64,000 bases of DNA from the NCBI GenBank assembly GCA_027922465.2, contig BQMF02000014.1, positions 1,922,001 through 1,986,000 on the forward strand. Direction: 5' to 3'. The notes under the pieces are model-generated. The model worked only from the letters and a program-made list of their open reading frames with translations, searched no databases and was not told the origin of the DNA. The position numbers and the translations under genes were made by a program. The DNA comes from Turritopsis dohrnii (lineage: Eukaryota > Cnidaria > Hydrozoa > Anthoathecata > Oceaniidae). This document shows, in pieces, positions 51,883-62,860 of this stretch. Numbering within the stretch: the stretch's first letter is position 1; the number at the start of each line of letters is the position of its first letter.

Positions 51883-52917
51883 AAATAATGAATGTATCTG
51901 AAGGCTTTTTTGAACCATGGAGGTATAAAACAGAAGGAGAACGAACTCAAAATCTGCTATTGTACTATCCGTGATGCGCTGCATTGTTTAAGTCCTCAGT
52001 GTGTAATAACATATAATTGCTATCATCTTGCATAATTTTTATAATTTTGGCGTTCTTGCGTGAAAATTTCGTTCATATCAATTCTCCAATGTGATTAAAG
52101 ATCGTTAGGGTAAAGTTCTTAGCATGCATAATCTGTAGGAATTGGGAGAATTATGCAAAAACGTCACAAATATGCAACGAAAACATTGCAACTTTAGGTC
52201 TATATCTCGTGATCCCCTCAAGCAGTTTCGCCGAGCTTCAGTTTTTGAAGAGAGAATAATCCCAAGTTTTTGCACGTACTGCGGCACTATCGAGGCGCAT
52301 TTAAGTCAGAAGATATGTAGATTGGAACTTATACATGAATTACGCGATATCTTCAACTCTGTATAAAAACATAGATTTTCATTTGTTTCTCAAGGAAGCT
52401 TTAGGTTTAATAATCTGCTTGTCACTATGCAGCAAGTTGATCCGTTGTTATAATGGATGATATTTGGTTTTTAAATTGTCGTTAATTTTTAAAAAAGTAT
52501 TCGTTTCACCGACAACCAGCCGAAAGCGCATCACGGATGACATCAAAGTGATACCGCAATGAATAGAATAGTCATTATCTGAATAATAGAAAAATAAGAG
52601 TTCGTTCTCCTTCTGTTTTATACCTCCATGTTTGAACGCAACGTTAACAAGCGATCGTACGATCGTGTGATCACGAAACAAAAACGTTGTGTTGTTGTCA
52701 TGGTAGTCTTTGTTGCCGCTGTAGTTTCGCAAGGTTAGCTAATATTTGTGTGTTCAGGGTGTTTAGCTGAATTAATTAACACGACATGACATCAGTATTG
52801 AGAGTACATCATGATCAATTATGTATTTAATGGCATCGGAAGTCTGACATCAAAGAAACAACAACTGTCAATCTTGAGCGTTCGTTGTTGAATTTAAATG
52901 ATGGTTAATGGTTCTAA
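51883..52917. other. Intergenic, no gene recognised
   Basis: Two copies of a block containing AAACAGAAGGAGAACGAACT (about 51925-51950 and, inverted, 52595-52625) suggest another inverted-repeat element of about 700 bases: the flanking words TTTGAACCATGGAGGTATAA and its complement also face each other. Confidence 0.45.
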
Positions 52918-53620
52918 GGGGGGTTTACACGTAAAGATTCTTGAAAATTTTTTTGTTTTAAGCAGGTGTTTTCAGGCGTTAAATTTAAATTGTACATCAG
53001 AAAATCAAGAGAAACGTGCGTCAAACAGTTGTAAGAAGAAGATGGCAGAAAGTACAAGGCAACACGTTAACTTTCATATTACTGATATATGCGTTTTATA
53101 GAATGTAGTCATATCTAGCCGTTTGTTGTTTACGGAATTTTGCAAAAATGCTATCATATTAAATTTAGATCTGAAACGGATGAACTAGCGAAAAAGAAAG
53201 TTAAATCGAAAAGACTGATGGACTGATGAGGAGGTGACAAATTTAATCGACGAGTGGGAGAAGTAGGGAATATTATTAAAAGTGGCGCAGGTACCGATGC
53301 ACTTTTCTGTCTTCGTTGCAAAATATTTTCCGAATTTGTAAATGAAGAAGGTTCTTCGTATCCTGATGTTAATACGCCAAAAGGTTGAGCGGACCATAAA
53401 AGGAGGAGGAGTAATGAAAGACATATACATCCGAAGCAGAGAAGGCGATTCTAAAGCTAGAGATACAGCAAACCATCGCAAGCGTATAAAAAAAACTAAA
53501 CAAAAAATTGTATACTAAAAGAAAAATTGAAGGGATGAAAGAAAAGTTGAAAGCGAAAAATTTTATTAGAAGACCTGCTTAAGAGAAGAATTTTTCAAGA
53601 ATCTTTACGTGTAAACCCCC
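52918..53620 (+). mobile_element. ~700-bp element with Myb/SANT-like gene remnant
   Basis: Inverted ends GGGGGTTTACACGTAAAGAT and complement, extending about 30 bases to TTCTTGAAAAATT. Inside, around 53214-53258, the plus strand encodes WTDEEVTNLIDEWEK, the first helix of a Myb/SANT-like DNA-binding domain, then a stop. Basic sequence continues in broken frames. Myb/SANT genes accompany Harbinger-type transposases, so this may be an internally deleted Harbinger relative (inference). The right end sequence is partly repeated at 53634-53655. Confidence 0.55.
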
Positions 53621-53659
53621 TTTACACAATTTTTCACATGTAAACCCCCTTTTACACAA

Positions 53660-55177
53660 TGTTTTTTACCACATTACGTTTTTTTTAGGCAATAGACCTT
53701 TCCCGAATCTCTGTTTAAAAGCCGTCTTAAAACCTTGTTATCAAATTTTGCATGTTTCTATGTATTGTAATGTTTAACTTTTGACATATTTTTATTATTT
53801 CTGTTTTCGTGTAAAAGTGTAAAGAAACTTAGAGAAGCTAGTAATTAAGTTGTACCGCCTCTTTTTCTGATTAGAATAAGCATCTCAACCGGTTAATCTT
53901 CCGAAGCGCCTCAATTACACAGCATTCAGCGACCTCAACTTCTAAAACGCCTTTAATTGAAAAACGAGGGCTCATCTAAAATGTCTCGACGACTTATTGT
54001 GAATCACGTTGACTCCTAAAGCGAACTTGATAAACGAGATTTTTGTGCCGAATGAAATTCATATGAAATTTTGTTATATGAGACTGATGTGAGGTATCCA
54101 AATATATATTCCTGAATTAATAAATTGCTGGCTGCATTGCTTGAAAATAACTTGTCTTTTTATGTCACATATATGTATGCATGACAAAGGAAAGCGACTA
54201 GAAAATTGTCATTACCCGAGAAGAGTGGGACTATATTTCTAGCAATTTTTAGGAAGAAATGATAAACTTAGTTTTCTTTTTTGTAATTTGAAAAGAATTC
54301 TAGGAAATTATTAGACTTTTAATGTTGTTTGAGCAGAAGGATCTTTTTTATTTTTTTTCTAATTAAAGTATTACCATAGTATAAGAGCGTATTAATACAC
54401 ATTGCTTTACAATTAACCTAGGAAGCATAAGAAAGGAGATTTTGTTTGCTTGCGTGTGGGTTATATTGATAGCTGTCTGGACTTTTCCCAAATACACTAG
54501 CACAGTATCTTCTACAGTGAGTATGTTTGAATAATATAATCAAGAAAGGGTTGTCACAAGTTTAAAAACTCTCTTGGTGCGTCTGGCCCAACTTTCTACA
54601 GGGTCTGTTACAAAAGTATTAGCATTTAGTCCTTCAGACGCGATAACTGTTTGTTTCAATTTTTTGACTATCATCCTTGTGGAAATCATGTTTTGGAATT
54701 CTAATCTAGTATACTTTCGAAAAGCGTTTGCTTGGTATTGTATCATACACGTGCTGTGTTTATATAGCCCTGAAGTATCGATTTGTCCATCCGACATAAC
54801 AAGTACTTTTGTAACAGACTCTACAGTCTTCAACTGTTGTAAAAATGTTACACGTACAAACAACATGTTGACAATTTTTGTTGATAAAGAAAGGATTAAA
54901 AGGCCACTAAAGCTTCACATCAACAAACAGTGATTCCCTCCGGCAAATAGTAGTAATGATTTAAATTCATGTTGAAATTTGAAAGTGAACAATTACAATA
55001 ATGGCATAAGTAGTGTCTGATGTCATAGCAACAAAATTTACTGTCTCATCACAATGTTTATACATTCATATTATACATATAACTTATATGTTCTAAAAGT
55101 GTTCGAAATATGCATTGGATCTAAGCTTGGAAAGTTTGACTATAACGAAGGAAAACTACTTCCGACTAAAAAAATTT
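53660..55177. other. Intergenic, one short inverted repeat
   Basis: Facing words GTCTGTTACAAAAGTATTA (about 54603-54621) and AGTACTTTTGTAACAGAC (about 54801-54818) bound a 216-bp possible MITE. Otherwise AT-rich with nothing recognised. Confidence 0.45.
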
Positions 55178-55307
55178 TCTTGAAAAATAAAATTGACCAA
55201 CAACGAAATGAGAAAGAATATTGTACATACAGGTCATCTGACAACTTGAGTTCTTATGTTTTATGACATAAGTATATTTAAACTATGATGTTTTCACTTA
55301 TATTCAA

Positions 55308-55379
55308 GCGTCGGTGGTGTAAAGGCTAGCATTGTTGCCTTCCAAGCAATAGATCCGGGTTCGATTCCCGGCTGACGCA
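55308..55379 (+). tRNA. tRNA-Gly (anticodon TCC), copy 1
   Basis: 72 bases with a full cloverleaf: acceptor GCGTCGG/CTGACGC with one G-T pair, D arm with GTGTAAAGGCTAGC (A box), anticodon loop CTTCCAA, and T arm CCGGGTTCGATTCCCGG (B box). Discriminator base A. No intron. The anticodon TCC reads GGA and related glycine codons. Identical to copy 2 within the gene. Confidence 0.95.
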
Positions 55380-56367
55380 ATTATTTTTACGGAATGATCT
55401 TCAATATCGAAAAAAATTTTTTATTCTACCTTAGTCGATTGGTTTTGCTAAGGCAAGACTTCCAAGTTACATTTCTAATTGAATAAATGGAATTTAAATT
55501 TTTCTTTTCTTATTAAAAAATTACATTTACCATCAACTTCTTCTTGAAAATTAAAATTGACCAACGACGAAATGAGAAAGAATATAGTGCATACAAGTCA
55601 TCTGACAATTTCATGATTTCATGAAAAACTTCATGCTCTGTTTGTTTTGGGTTAGTAAGACGAAAATCAAATCTTTGCTGTTCTTTCTAAATGTATTAAT
55701 AATTTCCTTTCGAAAGGAAAGAAAAGTTTGATGAACTGAGATTGTTTTTGAACCAAATCTTGTTCAATGAGTTGGTGGAGCCGAATGACTATGTTTGAGA
55801 TAAATTTGAAGTGAAAAACCTTTTGCGTTCAACATAATTGGACGTCTATACAATTTTATTTCATAAAATCACTGTACGACATAATGCTGAGTTTTTCTTA
55901 AACACGTGAGTTCTTTACAACTAACAACAAGGAAGAAGTAAAGAAGATCCCTGCACACTCATGACAATGACTATGGTGGTCAAAATGAATATTTAAAAAT
56001 GTAGTCAGCGGCATTTTGTAAAATCTTATGATTTACACGTTCTTCTTTGCACTTGAATAGGACTGACCAGAAATAAGAAGATCATAGGCAACAACAAGGA
56101 CAAAGATGAAGCCCTATTCCAATAGCCAATTGGTAGTGGACTAAAGCCGCTGACTAAAAGACATAAAACTTCTATTGAATTTTTTCTTTGTTTACATTGA
56201 CGTCCGGATATAGAGAAGGACACTTAAGTTGTTAAATCGACCGTAACAACTGAGATGTCAAAATTATAATGTTTATACAAGCGGTTGTTTTTTTATTAGC
56301 TATTAAGAAAAAAAATTGTTTTAAGACAAAAGTATATTTTAACTATGATGTTTTCTTTTAAATTCAA

Positions 56368-56439
56368 GCGTCGGTGGTGTAAAGGCTAGCATTGTTGCCT
56401 TCCAAGCAATAGATCCGGGTTCGATTCCCGGCTGACGCA
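56368..56439 (+). tRNA. tRNA-Gly (anticodon TCC), copy 2
   Basis: Same 72-base sequence as 55308-55379, including both internal promoter boxes. Flanks are similar for about 45 bases upstream and about 150 downstream but have diverged, so the unit was duplicated and selection kept the tRNA part. Confidence 0.95.
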
Positions 56440-56589
56440 GTTATTTTTAGGGAATGATCTTCAATATCGACTAAAATTTTTTCTTACACCTCAGTCGATT
56501 GGTTTTGCTAAGGCAGAACTTCCAAGTTACATTTCTAATTGAATAAATGGAATTTAGATTTTTTTTTCTAATTAAAAAATTAAATTTAC

Positions 56590-56785
56590 CATCAACTTCA
56601 GTGAGCCTTCTGAACACGTGCTTTCTCATGTCATCTGACAGCCACAAATACTGATAAGATAATTTCATTAGGCAAGTTTGTCTAGCGTTACCGGTTTTCC
56701 AGTGAGCCAAACCGTCAAAGAAGTGTATCTCCTTTGAATTGAGAGTGGTTGGACTCGGACCGTTCATGTGACAGGCGAGATCCAT
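56590..56785 (-). CDS. Possible first exon of an unknown gene
   Basis: ATG at 56783-56785, 65 codons (MDLACHMNGPSPTTLNSKE, then HFFDGLAHWKTGNARQTC) ending at a GTAAAT donor. It has better-than-random composition and three to four cysteines, but no domain is recognised and no following exon was found. The downstream (lower-coordinate) side contains the duplicated tRNA units. Confidence 0.3.
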
Positions 56786-57014
56786 GACTGTCCATGCATT
56801 AAGTAGGGTGCAGGATTCAGATCATTTCGGTCATAGCGGCAAATTTGGATACTTTAAGAAAAGACAGTAGGTGGTTTTTTAGGTGACTACAACAATTACG
56901 GTCTTCGTTACATTTTAGTGTAACAGTTTCATGTAGAAAATAATAATGTTATCATACTTTGTTGAAAGGGTACAAGTAGCATTTTTGTAACTCTGAATTC
57001 TTTCTTTCTCATTA

Positions 57015-57036
57015 TTAGGTTAGGTTAGGTTAGGTT
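57015..57036 (+). repeat. Four-copy TTAGG tract
   Basis: Four perfect TTAGG units plus TT. Too short to be a telomere. Confidence 0.9.
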
Positions 57037-57973
57037 CTCTAACAACCTGAGCCTGGATGTGATTCTAAAGACATTCTTAAATTTTGCTATTTCAGGGCCT
57101 AATGATGCTTACAGATCCTTTAATTTTGAAGCAATCATTGAAATTGATGAAATTAGAAGTCCTTGAGCTTCCCATAGATGTCAATCCAGCAGTACGTAAA
57201 AACGTCATACGAGGCAAGGACGAATTTTTAGGTCTACTGGACATAATGACGTAAATTATACATCGGTACATGAATAATTTACTATTCTTGGAATGTTATT
57301 ATGTGATTAATGCTGAATACAACTACCACAATGCCATAGTTACTTATATTGTGATTACTTTAACCACTGTTCTAAAATCCTTTTAATTTTCCACGGAGTA
57401 TAAAGGTAAGAGATAGGGTTGATGATTATCAAGTATCATCACATACATCATGCATTATCATACTTAATAATGAGCGCAGTAACGGTTTAAACGTCGTTGT
57501 CAATTATGGATATGTTGTAAAAATTCTCCTTATTTTCTTTTCAATACAGTTTAATTTCCTGACTTTTGTTATATATTTGATTGCAATAAATATTGCCTTT
57601 CATCTAATCACTAATGTCCACAAACATCAGACATCTCCGGATCTAACAACCATTTACACCTCTAAGTTGTTACGGGGTAACCGGCAAAAAATGGCAATGA
57701 TCTCTCATAAAGAAAACATATTTATATATTTCCCGTCGCAATGTCGGTGCATTTCCTTTCTCCTTCTCCTTCTTCTCCGTTTTCTTTTATAGCCGCGCAT
57801 TAGAGCTTTGGATAATACAGGCTAGTGGTAGCGTGTAAATGTGATATCGAGGCCCTCGCCGTCTCTGACAATTAAAAGACTAAACACAGAATGTGTGTTA
57901 GTCAGCAAGGTTTAGATCCATATTCAAGAGTCAAAAAATTTGAAGATTCATTGTTGAAGGGACATATATATGT

Positions 57974-58270
57974 TTGTCATGTAATTGGTGCCTCTACAAA
58001 AGATCTGTTAAAATCTATTGTGAAGAGAAATATACGAAAATAGGTTTTAACTCTAAATGTAATCCAGCAATAACCTTTGATGATTCATTATATATATGTA
58101 AAACATTTGATAAGAAATTGTGCAGAAAAGAAATACCTTGCCAAAGTGTTAGCAAAAACAAGAATTGTTCGATTTGCCAACACATTTTCAGGATTTGAAC
58201 AAACTTGAACGTATCATTATTTCCCAACGAATATTATTTGCAAACTTTGCATAGGAAGATTAATGCATGG
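57974..58270 (+). pseudogene. Helentron N-terminal cysteine-rich region
   Basis: Encodes SCNWCLYKRSVKIY, SLYICKTFDKK and CRKEIPCQSVS, the zinc-binding segment in front of the Rep domain of this transposon class. It stops at 58198; sense continues in another frame (FPNEYY, LHR) until an inverted junction near 58255. Confidence 0.6.
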
Positions 58271-58870
58271 ACGTATAAAAAGAGAAGGACTTATAACTTT
58301 TAGTAATCTATTCAAACAACCTCGCCTCGGTTTATTGAAATTTTGACAAAAGCAGTTTTGAAACTCCCTCAAGTGCTGTTAAAAATACATGTTTTCATTG
58401 GCTTCCATGATCGTAACAACCAACCAGAAATGAATTTAAAGATTTTATGATTATTTTGAAGGCAGGTTTTAAACTCTGATTCCTCATGACTTCTTACAGT
58501 CTCAAACATGAAATTTTCAGAATTGAATGAAAAAGCATACTTTGTTCTGTATATTCTCAGGCATCACCCAGGCATCATTCAAAGTACCAAATCTTTGGAT
58601 ATTAGTATATACACAAAATGCCTCCTAACTCCGAGAAATTTATCTTAATTCCAATCCAACATTTTAAAAAAGGTTGAGTAGAAGTTTTGTGATACTAAAG
58701 AATATTGCAGATGTATCTGCAAATTGTATTTAACTCAATTCTTTTGGTTTTGCACATTGGATTAAGCCTAAAGCGTCGTATAAACCCACTCATGTGAGCC
58801 AAAATCCTGTGAAATGCGAGGCGAAGATTACATCAAAGAAATGCCGACAGAATAGATTTTAATAATAGAA
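58271..58870. other. Rearranged part of the Helentron
   Basis: The segment starting ATTAATGCATGGACGTAT near 58259 is mirrored by ATACGTCCATGATTAAT near 58909-58925, so ~600 bases are bounded by inverted copies. No continuous sense on either strand. Confidence 0.45.
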
Positions 58871-59250
58871 ATGAAAGGCTTAAGCATTAGTTGTGAGTCC
58901 TTCTCTTTTTATACGTCCATGATTAATGATAGTGGTATCATCTTTATGAAATTGAAAAGGCAACTATGCTACAATTCTGATGTTATTGCGGAATCAATCA
59001 GGCTTGAATTAGTGCTTTCTCTGTTACAATATCTGAAGACTGTTCATCTATACAATTATGTTAATATACAAGATGCCTTTTCAGTCTGAGATAATTCTTT
59101 TGACATCAAATACATGGCTTATCCTGCCATCAATTTTATTGATAACAAAGATGTTCTTTTTATTAAGTACGAGTATGAAATTGATGATTTTGAAGGAGAT
59201 GACCCCTTGGACGATCACAGGCTTTCTACACAAACTGTGTAGAAACTGCA

Positions 59251-59737
59251 TTGATATCCAAATGCCCACATGTTGTTGCTGATGACGAAAATATCATAAT
59301 TGCACCAGGCCAAGGAAAGGCACCTGTAAATATTATGAAGGATGAATTTGTTGAAGAACTTGCTTTCCCAGATTCATTTCCATCAGGCAAATTTGGTTAC
59401 ACTGCCACTCGAGAAATTAAATTATCTCATATAAGGTATTAATCAACGGTTATCGAGTTGTATTCAAAGATTTGCGTCAGATGCAGATTATATAATTTTT
59501 GCAAATTTTGTGTCTCAGCAAATTAATTTACGAAACCAAATAAATGTTGCAATGCGCAAAGTATCAGCTCACAATGTTACAGCAGGAATGTTTAGTCAAA
59601 GCTTTAAAGATACTTTAAAGATTCTTTCATACAGTTTTATGAACTCTGTTAAAGGCTCGCCGGCATATTGGAAAAATATGCTTTCAGATGTTTTAGCCAT
59701 GGTTAATCAACTAGGATTGCCATCAGTGTGTTCATAA
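59251..59737 (+). pseudogene. Helitron-like N domain
   Basis: IIIAPGQGKAPVNIMKDEF, ELAFPDSFPSGKFGYT and, after a frame change near 59440, FASDADYIIFANFVSQQ, NVTAGMFSQSF and FMNSVKGSPAYWKNMLSDVL, followed by AMVNQLGLPS. This is the conserved block ahead of the Rep HUH motif. It ends at 59737 where the inverted piece begins. Confidence 0.78.
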
Positions 59738-59925
59738 AGATGGCATATTTCTACACCACACTAAAAAATGTACATGTGGAGAACCTTTGGTTTGAAATTC
59801 AACCGTGATAGCATAATATAAAACTTTTCCAATCGGCCCTTTGATAACAATCTCTTTAAAAAAATTCAACACAGAACTATAAGTGTCTAGCAACACAGGA
59901 TTGCTATTTAGCAATTCACATCTTA
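59732..59925 (-). pseudogene. Inverted Rep segment with HUH motif
   Basis: The minus strand encodes RCELLNSNPVLLDT, FFKEIVIKGPIGKV and EFQTKGSPHVHFLVW; His-Val-His is the metal-binding HUH motif of rolling-circle Rep proteins. The blocks on either side are on the plus strand, and this peptide belongs exactly between them in intact Helitrons. About 60 residues normally before it are missing. Confidence 0.8.
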
Positions 59926-60470
59926 TAACAGCAATTGTACCGAGTGAACCATCAAAACTAAAACATCTTGTACAAAGATATCAAGTACACCACCATTCAA
60001 GTATAATTATAAGGAATGCCGATTTGGATATGGCCATTGTTTACACGAAAAGCAATAAGCCACTTTCCGAAGATATGTCACCTGCTGAGAAATGCGAAAA
60101 ACTTTTGAAGCAAAAGCATATTTTGCAAAACGTAAAGCAGCATATTGACACTGAATTAAACCCAAAGAAAAAGAATTTCTTATACCCTGATAAGCCAAAT
60201 TTTGAGAATGTTTTGTCCATTAGTGAGACTCTTGGTTCCTTAGGTATTTCATTAAAAGATTATGAAAGTGCCTTGTCTACATCAAAATGACTTTCAAATA
60301 TATTTGAAGCGAAACACAGATTCATGCTTTGTGAATAACTATTTTGATGAAGGATTGCTTGCATGGGAAGCCAATATTGATTTACAACCAGTATTTCATC
60401 ACTATAAAGCTTTTTATTACATAAGTGCGTATTTTTCGAGAATGAAAATTCCTGTTCGAATGCAATGAAG
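59926..60470 (+). pseudogene. Rep C-terminal half with Y2 motif
   Basis: ITAIVPSEPSKLKHLVQRYQ, then IDTELNPKKKNF, then (frame change near 60285) FQIYLKRNTDSCFVNNYFD and YYISAYFSR. The two tyrosines of Y-I-S-A-Y fit the catalytic Y2 pair of Helitron Rep proteins. Confidence 0.72.
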
Positions 60471-61115
60471 GAAGTACTAAAGCAATGCAGCGAAATGGAA
60501 TCCCCTAAGTATGATACTATGTGTAAATTAGCAAAAGTTTATAACGATAACAGAGAGTGTTCTGTCCAGGTAGCAGTTTATCAACTAATGCCTGAATTAT
60601 GGTTACGAAATGACAGTCAAGATGTTTTTAAAAGAAATATGCTTGATAGATATGTGGATAGGCCAAATAAAACTTTTTCTGCATATTACCGGCTTGATTG
60701 CAAGGAAGACTATTCAGAATTGCATAATGATAACCAGTCAATAATTTTGAGTAATGCAGTTGTTGAGGAAAATCATGAGCAGACTGCCTTTATAACTTAT
60801 ATACCTTTAATGTCTTTAAAAGAATGTTCGAAATGTAGAAAGCTTAAAAAGATCTGGCGTTATTATACACCTAACAAGCATAGGTATCCAGAAAAATATG
60901 CACGTCATATTTTGATGTTATTCTATCCATTTAGGAATGAAGAAAGTGACCTCAAACCTAATGATACTTATGTTGATAAACTAGTAGAGCCAGAGGTATT
61001 GGAGATCGTTAACAGGAATAAAGAGTTATTTGAACTAAACTCTGAACTAGTAGATATTGCATTAAGAGCATATAGGGATGATAAGATTCTAAACTACGAT
61101 TCTCATGCGCAGTAG
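60465..61115 (+). pseudogene. Helentron region between Rep and helicase
   Basis: 216 uninterrupted codons: MKEVLKQCSEMESPKYDTMC, ECSVQVAVYQLMPELWLR and VFKRNMLDRYVDRPNKTF, the block linking Rep to helicase. A section after LPELKLR-type sequence is deleted relative to intact proteins. The open length suggests moderate age. Confidence 0.72.
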
Positions 61116-61379
61116 GAAAACGATGAAGTTGTAGAGCAAGTTAACGGCATGTTAGATATGAACGAAAGAGAAATGAAATAATGACCAAGTGGTTCCAAAC
61201 GATGTGGCAACAGCATCGTTTCAATCAACAGTTGTCTCAGATGATAAATTAAACGAAACTATCCAATCTTTGAATAAAAGGTAACGTGAAATTTTTGAAG
61301 TGATATACACATAGGGAAAAAGATTTGCTCAAAACAAAAGATCTAAACAAACTGAAATTTTAAAACTCTTAAGAATTTT

Positions 61380-62220
61380 TTAACAGCCTCAGGTGGTTGC
61401 GGTTGTTATCTAGTTAAATGCTTATATAAAGCTCTTAACAAATTGTTATCTGGAAGTGGTGACATCTCTAAAGCAAAAATTATGCTATTGGCACCAACAG
61501 GTATTGCAGCATTTAACATTGATGGAACTACGTTTCAAACAGGTCTAGGTATTCCATGTATACCATTAAGTGATATTCAGAGAACAAACTTGAGATCAAA
61601 GCTTGAAGAAGTAAGTGCTATTTTCATTAATGAAATATCAATGGACAGTTCTAAATTACTGTTACGACTTTATGAAATATTTGGTATGTCTGATTGTATA
61701 CCATATGTAAATAAAAAAATAATTGTTAGTATGGTGATGTTTATCAGTTACCGTAGCTAGACCAGTCTATTCAACAGATGGATTTATTATTTATTATTTA
61801 TTCGCAGAAAACTCTTTAGTTAATATGCATAATCAGAAAATGCTTGCTTCACTAAGTCACCCAGCAATTAATATAGTTGCAATTGATGATTATCCTGAGG
61901 GACTCTCTAAAACTGCTATTGAAAAAATCCTGAGGGACTCAATGGTACAATCTCTCCTTAAAAATTGGAGCTCGAGTGGCGCTGACAGCAAATGTTGATA
62001 TTGATGACAGACTTATCAATGGTCAAATTGGTACTGTGAGACACTTGTCTTTTGTCCGTGGCAAATGTGAATCCATATTTGTACTTTTTTGATGACAAAA
62101 ATGCAGGAATGAAAAGAAAAAATACTTTTGCACAAGGAAATAACTATGTTGCAATTGAAAGAACTGAAACCAAATTCAATTTGTCCAAAAAGAAAACATC
62201 AGTGACTGTTACGAAGACAT
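61380..62220 (+). pseudogene. PIF1-like helicase, decayed
   Basis: The Walker A region reads GGCGCYLVK, lacking the essential GKS/T lysine. Then LLAPTGIAAFNIDGTTFQT (motif Ia), and Walker B reads AIFINEISM with N for D. After 61760 sense resumes in other frames (NSLVNMHNQKMLASLSHPAI; VDIDDRLINGQIGTV, the SF1 C-terminal motif). PIF1-like helicases unwind the donor strand during rolling-circle transposition; this copy cannot. Confidence 0.75.
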
Positions 62221-62229
62221 AGTTTCCCT

Positions 62230-62660
62230 AACTATAATTTAGAAAATGTATTGAAACCTAATGAATTGTTTGTAACCACAGACTTTAACTTTCAGATTGC
62301 TCTCCTAAATATAAGATCTCCGAGAAAACATGCCTCATCCATAAAGCACTACCAGGAACTTCGGACCTTTTGCTTTTAACAGAACACAGCTCACAGATAC
62401 GTCAGATGTGAATGGTATTCGGGAAAACATGAGTTCTTTATCATTTTTCAAGAAAGAAAGACGACTTTTCATGACGAGTGGCTTACTATTTTATTGTTAT
62501 ACCGAAGTCATCAAGCAAGTTCTAATATTTCCATGAATATATTGACAACGATATTATGTGAAAATGATCAAGTTGATATAGTGATGGGAGATTTCAATGT
62601 AAACCTTTTGAAAGACAGTAAACATAATTAAGAATTGACAAACACTTTGCTTTACACAAA
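62230..62660 (+). pseudogene. Endonuclease-like C-terminal domain of the Helentron
   Basis: FQIALLNIRSPRKHASSIKH near 62290 and IVMGDFNVNLLKDSKHN near 62580 match the start and the catalytic GDFN motif of endonuclease/exonuclease/phosphatase domains. The sequence between is in several frames. The same fold occurs in LINE endonucleases, so a LINE fragment is the alternative, but position directly after the helicase favours a Helentron. Confidence 0.6.
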
Positions 62661-62682
62661 TCATACCACATGCAATACATGT

Positions 62683-62860
62683 TAGGGGCGGATGCAGGAT
62701 TTTTTTTGACCAGGTCCATTTTATTTTTGTGTATTGCCTAAAACCGCCCCCTTTCCCCCCCCCCCCCACACACACACACACACACACACCATGGTTGGGG
62801 GGCAAAGAAAATTTTTGGGTCTACTTTCTCTAAAAACGCCATTTCAGGGCATTTTTGGTC
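62683..62860 (+). mobile_element. One end of a hAT-type element related to 2172-6929
   Basis: AGGGGCGGATGCAGGATTTT matches the terminal repeat CAGGGGCGGATCCAGGATTT of the hAT element with one or two changes. The opposite end is not found before 64000. Right boundary arbitrary. Confidence 0.55.
62754..62791 (+). repeat. C-run followed by (CA)n microsatellite
   Basis: About 14 C then about 12 CA units. Confidence 0.9.

Larger units (their letters stand above)
55178..56610. repeat. Local duplication carrying tRNA-Gly
   Basis: The tRNA unit recurs about 1060 bases apart (about 55262-55540 and 56322-56585). A second short block (AAATTGACCAACRACGAAAT) is at 55190 and again at 55553. This gives an interleaved, imperfect tandem arrangement. 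Confidence 0.8.
57930..62680 (+). mobile_element. Degenerate Helentron (Helitron with endonuclease)
   Basis: A rolling-circle transposon recognisable across about 4.7 kb, in order: an N-terminal cysteine-rich part (57974-58198, with SLYICKTFDKK and KEIPCQSVS); a linker domain (IFMKLKRQLCYNSDVI near 58950); the Helitron-like N domain (59251-59737); Rep HUH (inverted) and Y2; a PIF1-like helicase (61380-62200); and a C-terminal endonuclease/exonuclease/phosphatase-type domain (62230-62640, VMGDFNVNLL). The endonuclease identifies the Helentron branch. Many stops, frameshifts, deletions and two inversions make it inactive. The terminal TC/hairpin-CTRR signals were not located. Confidence 0.78.

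Noticed and set aside
54540..54933. Overlapping ORFs on both strands
   Set aside because: They lie across a short inverted repeat; both contain SVTKVL from the repeat arms, so they are by-products.
57015..57036. Telomere
   Set aside because: Only four units, with ordinary sequence on both sides.
59883..59925. First 14 codons of the 59883-60290 plus ORF
   Set aside because: They are the antisense of the inverted Rep segment; real sense begins near 59926.
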